A DNA stretch of 64,000 bases from NCBI GenBank assembly GCA_024998565.1, contig JACOEM010000001.1, forward strand, positions 124,001-188,000. Direction: 5' to 3'. The notes beneath the pieces were generated by a model. That model ran no database searches. It was not told the DNA's origin and worked only from the letters and a program-made list of their open reading frames with translations. The position numbers and the translations under genes were made by a program. The stretch comes from Nitrospira sp. (GTDB taxonomy: Bacteria > Nitrospirota > Nitrospiria > Nitrospirales > Nitrospiraceae). Within the stretch, counting starts at the first letter, position 1. Every line of letters starts with the position of its first letter. Positions 62,577 through 64,000 of this stretch are shown here, one piece after another.

Positions 62577-63662
62577 ATGATCCTGGCAGGCGATATCGGA
62601 GGCACAAAAACCAATCTGGCGCTCTACGACTGGACGACTGAACGGGTCGAGCCGGTGCGGGAAGATAGTTTCCATAGCGCGGACTATAAGACCCTCGAAG
62701 AAATCATCGAAGAATTTCTCAGTACACCGTTGCCCAAGCCACACGCAGAAGACGAGCTGGGAGACGAGCCCGTCGAGGTGCCGGCAGAAGGAACCACGAA
62801 GGCACCGGAGCTTCCCCCAGAGCCCATCAAATTAACGGCGGCGTGCTTCGGCGTGGCAGGGCCGGTGATCGATAACCGTTGCCGCACCACCAATCTTCCC
62901 TGGTTCATTGATGGGGCGACACTCGCGGAACGATTCGCCATCCCGCAGGTCCGCCTGCTCAACGACCTCGAAGCAACGGCCCATGGCCTCCTCCTCCTGA
63001 ACCCCGATGAAATCGTAGTGCTGAACGCCGGCACCCCGCCGAAGAAAAAACAGGCCCTCGCCTTGATCGCAGCCGGGACCGGGCTTGGGGAATGCATTCT
63101 CTATTGGGATGGAACCCGCTACCGCCCCATGCCGTCGGAAGGCGGCCATACGGACTTTGCCCCCAACAGCGACAGCGAAATCGACTTGCTTCGCCATCTG
63201 CGTGGGAGCTACCTGCATGTCAGTTACGAACGCATCGTATCCGGGCCGGGCCTCCATGCCATCTACGAATATCTCCGCGACACCAAGAAAAATGAGCCGA
63301 CCTGGTTGGCGGAGAAGATCAAAGTCGGCAATCCCGCCGCCGAGATTGCCGATGCCGGACTCAAGGGACAGGCCGAAATCGCCAAACAGGCCTTGGATTT
63401 ATTTTCGTCCATTTACGGCGCGGAAGCCGGCAACCTGGCGCTCAAGGCGCTCACACTCGACGGAGTCTATGTCGCCGGCGGGATTGCGCCCAAATTACTG
63501 AAGAAGCTGCAGGACGGCTCGTTTATGCGCGGGTTCACCAATAAGGGCCGCTACAAACGGATCATGGGCCAGATTCCGGTCAAAGTCGTGATGAACGACA
63601 AAACCGCTCTGCTCGGCGCCGCCTCGACAGCGGCACAACTCTCATCAATGGCCTCAGCGTGA
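62577..63662 (+). CDS. glk: Glucokinase (Glk family)
   Basis: 361 residues. ATP-binding ILAGDIGGTKTNLALYD, glucose-binding NDLEATAHGL, and AAGTGLGECILYW place it in the Glk family. There is an acidic, Pro-rich insert of about 35 residues (51-85, beginning PLPKPHAEDELGD) not usual in the family. It starts 17 bases after pgl. Confidence 0.93.
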   Translation: MILAGDIGGTKTNLALYDWTTERVEPVREDSFHSADYKTLEEIIEEFLSTPLPKPHAEDELGDEPVEVPAEGTTKAPELPPEPIKLTAACFGVAGPVIDNRCRTTNLPWFIDGATLAERFAIPQVRLLNDLEATAHGLLLLNPDEIVVLNAGTPPKKKQALALIAAGTGLGECILYWDGTRYRPMPSEGGHTDFAPNSDSEIDLLRHLRGSYLHVSYERIVSGPGLHAIYEYLRDTKKNEPTWLAEKIKVGNPAAEIADAGLKGQAEIAKQALDLFSSIYGAEAGNLALKALTLDGVYVAGGIAPKLLKKLQDGSFMRGFTNKGRYKRIMGQIPVKVVMNDKTALLGAASTAAQLSSMASA

Positions 63663-63674
63663 CACCATCCATCA

Positions 63675-64000
63675 TGAAACCATCATCTGATCTCGATTCC
63701 GAAAAGAAACAGGCGGCGCTGAAAGCCACTGAATATGTGCAAGACGGCATGGTCGTCGGGTTGGGTACCGGTAGTACCTCGAAGCATCTGATCATCGCGC
63801 TCGGCGAACGGGTGCGCGCAGGGCTCCGAATCCACGCCGTACCGACATCCCACGACACAGCGGCTCTGGCCAGGCAGTCCGGCATCCCCCTCATCGAATC
63901 CGATAACGCATGGATGATCGATGTGGCCATCGACGGAGCCGACCAGGTCGATCCCGCCTTGAACCTCGTGAAAGGCGGCGGAGGCGCGCTGCTCAAGGAA
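63675..64000 (+). CDS. rpiA: Ribose-5-phosphate isomerase A (truncated by window end)
   Basis: The first 108 codons are present, starting MKPSSDLDSEKKQAALKATE. VGLGTGSTSKHLI and the catalytic region DVAIDGADQVDPALNLVKGG match RpiA closely. It interconverts ribose-5-P and ribulose-5-P. It starts 12 bases after glk and completes a sugar-phosphate operon with pgi and pgl. Confidence 0.93.

Overview
The window is a GC-rich, gene-dense stretch of a bacterial chromosome. It holds mostly housekeeping genes with a few accessory blocks. The gene content (assimilatory sulfate reduction led by an Rrf2 regulator, Tll0287-like haem proteins, an Anbu proteasome-like cluster, an archaeal-type phenylalanyl-tRNA synthetase, and an oriC-type rpmH-to-parB block) suggests a Nitrospira-like member of Nitrospirota. 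That assignment is inferred from gene content only; no 16S rRNA gene or nitrogen-oxidation gene lies here.

Layout. About 0.1-10.4 kb (minus strand): a sulfate assimilation operon, rrf2 - sulfite reductase/TusA fusion - cysH - trpD-like - cysD - cysN fused to a kinase-like domain - mrp - double PCP_red protein. It runs from a good promoter at 10.4 kb to an intrinsic terminator at 0.92-0.95 kb, followed by a His-rich membrane protein. About 10.7-15.1 kb (plus): a Fis-type regulator, HU, tRNA-Val, then thrS-infC-rpmI-rplT. About 15.1-21.5 kb (minus): fmt-rsmB-rpe-pheS-pheT facing rplT, with tRNA-fMet divergent from fmt. About 22-36 kb: an accessory mixture of MEDS-domain protein, lytic transglycosylase, GGDEF regulator, beta-helix protein, YbgF-like protein, AnmK, a Zn/Mn-type ABC transporter interrupted by a 177-bp terminal-inverted-repeat element, GNAT, two RluD-type pseudouridine synthases and a PilZ-like protein. 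About 36-41 kb (plus): circularly permuted ATP-grasp, alpha-E and Anbu genes flanked by two paralogous haem-c proteins. About 41-47 kb (minus): a lipoprotein and the F1 part of ATP synthase (atpHAGDC) without membrane-subunit genes. About 47.5-58.3 kb (minus): mnmA, two bactofilins, parB, parA, rsmG, mnmG, mnmE, yidC, yidD, rnpA, rpmH, with two perfect parS palindromes around rsmG. About 58.8-64 kb (plus): an L,D-transpeptidase-like lipoprotein, then pgi-pgl-glk-rpiA for hexose and pentose phosphate metabolism; rpiA runs off the end.

The clearest departures from the textbook are these. The archaeal-type PheRS sits opposite rplT, where bacterial pheST normally follows. Both halves of the sulfite reductase carry the full siroheme/[4Fe-4S] cysteine set. 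infC has an ATC start. The L,D-transpeptidase fold has Ser in place of the catalytic Cys. The repeat element lies inside a metal-transport operon, and the Anbu cluster is bracketed by haem proteins. I found no CRISPR array, prophage or insertion sequence, and nothing that can be claimed as a wholly new system.
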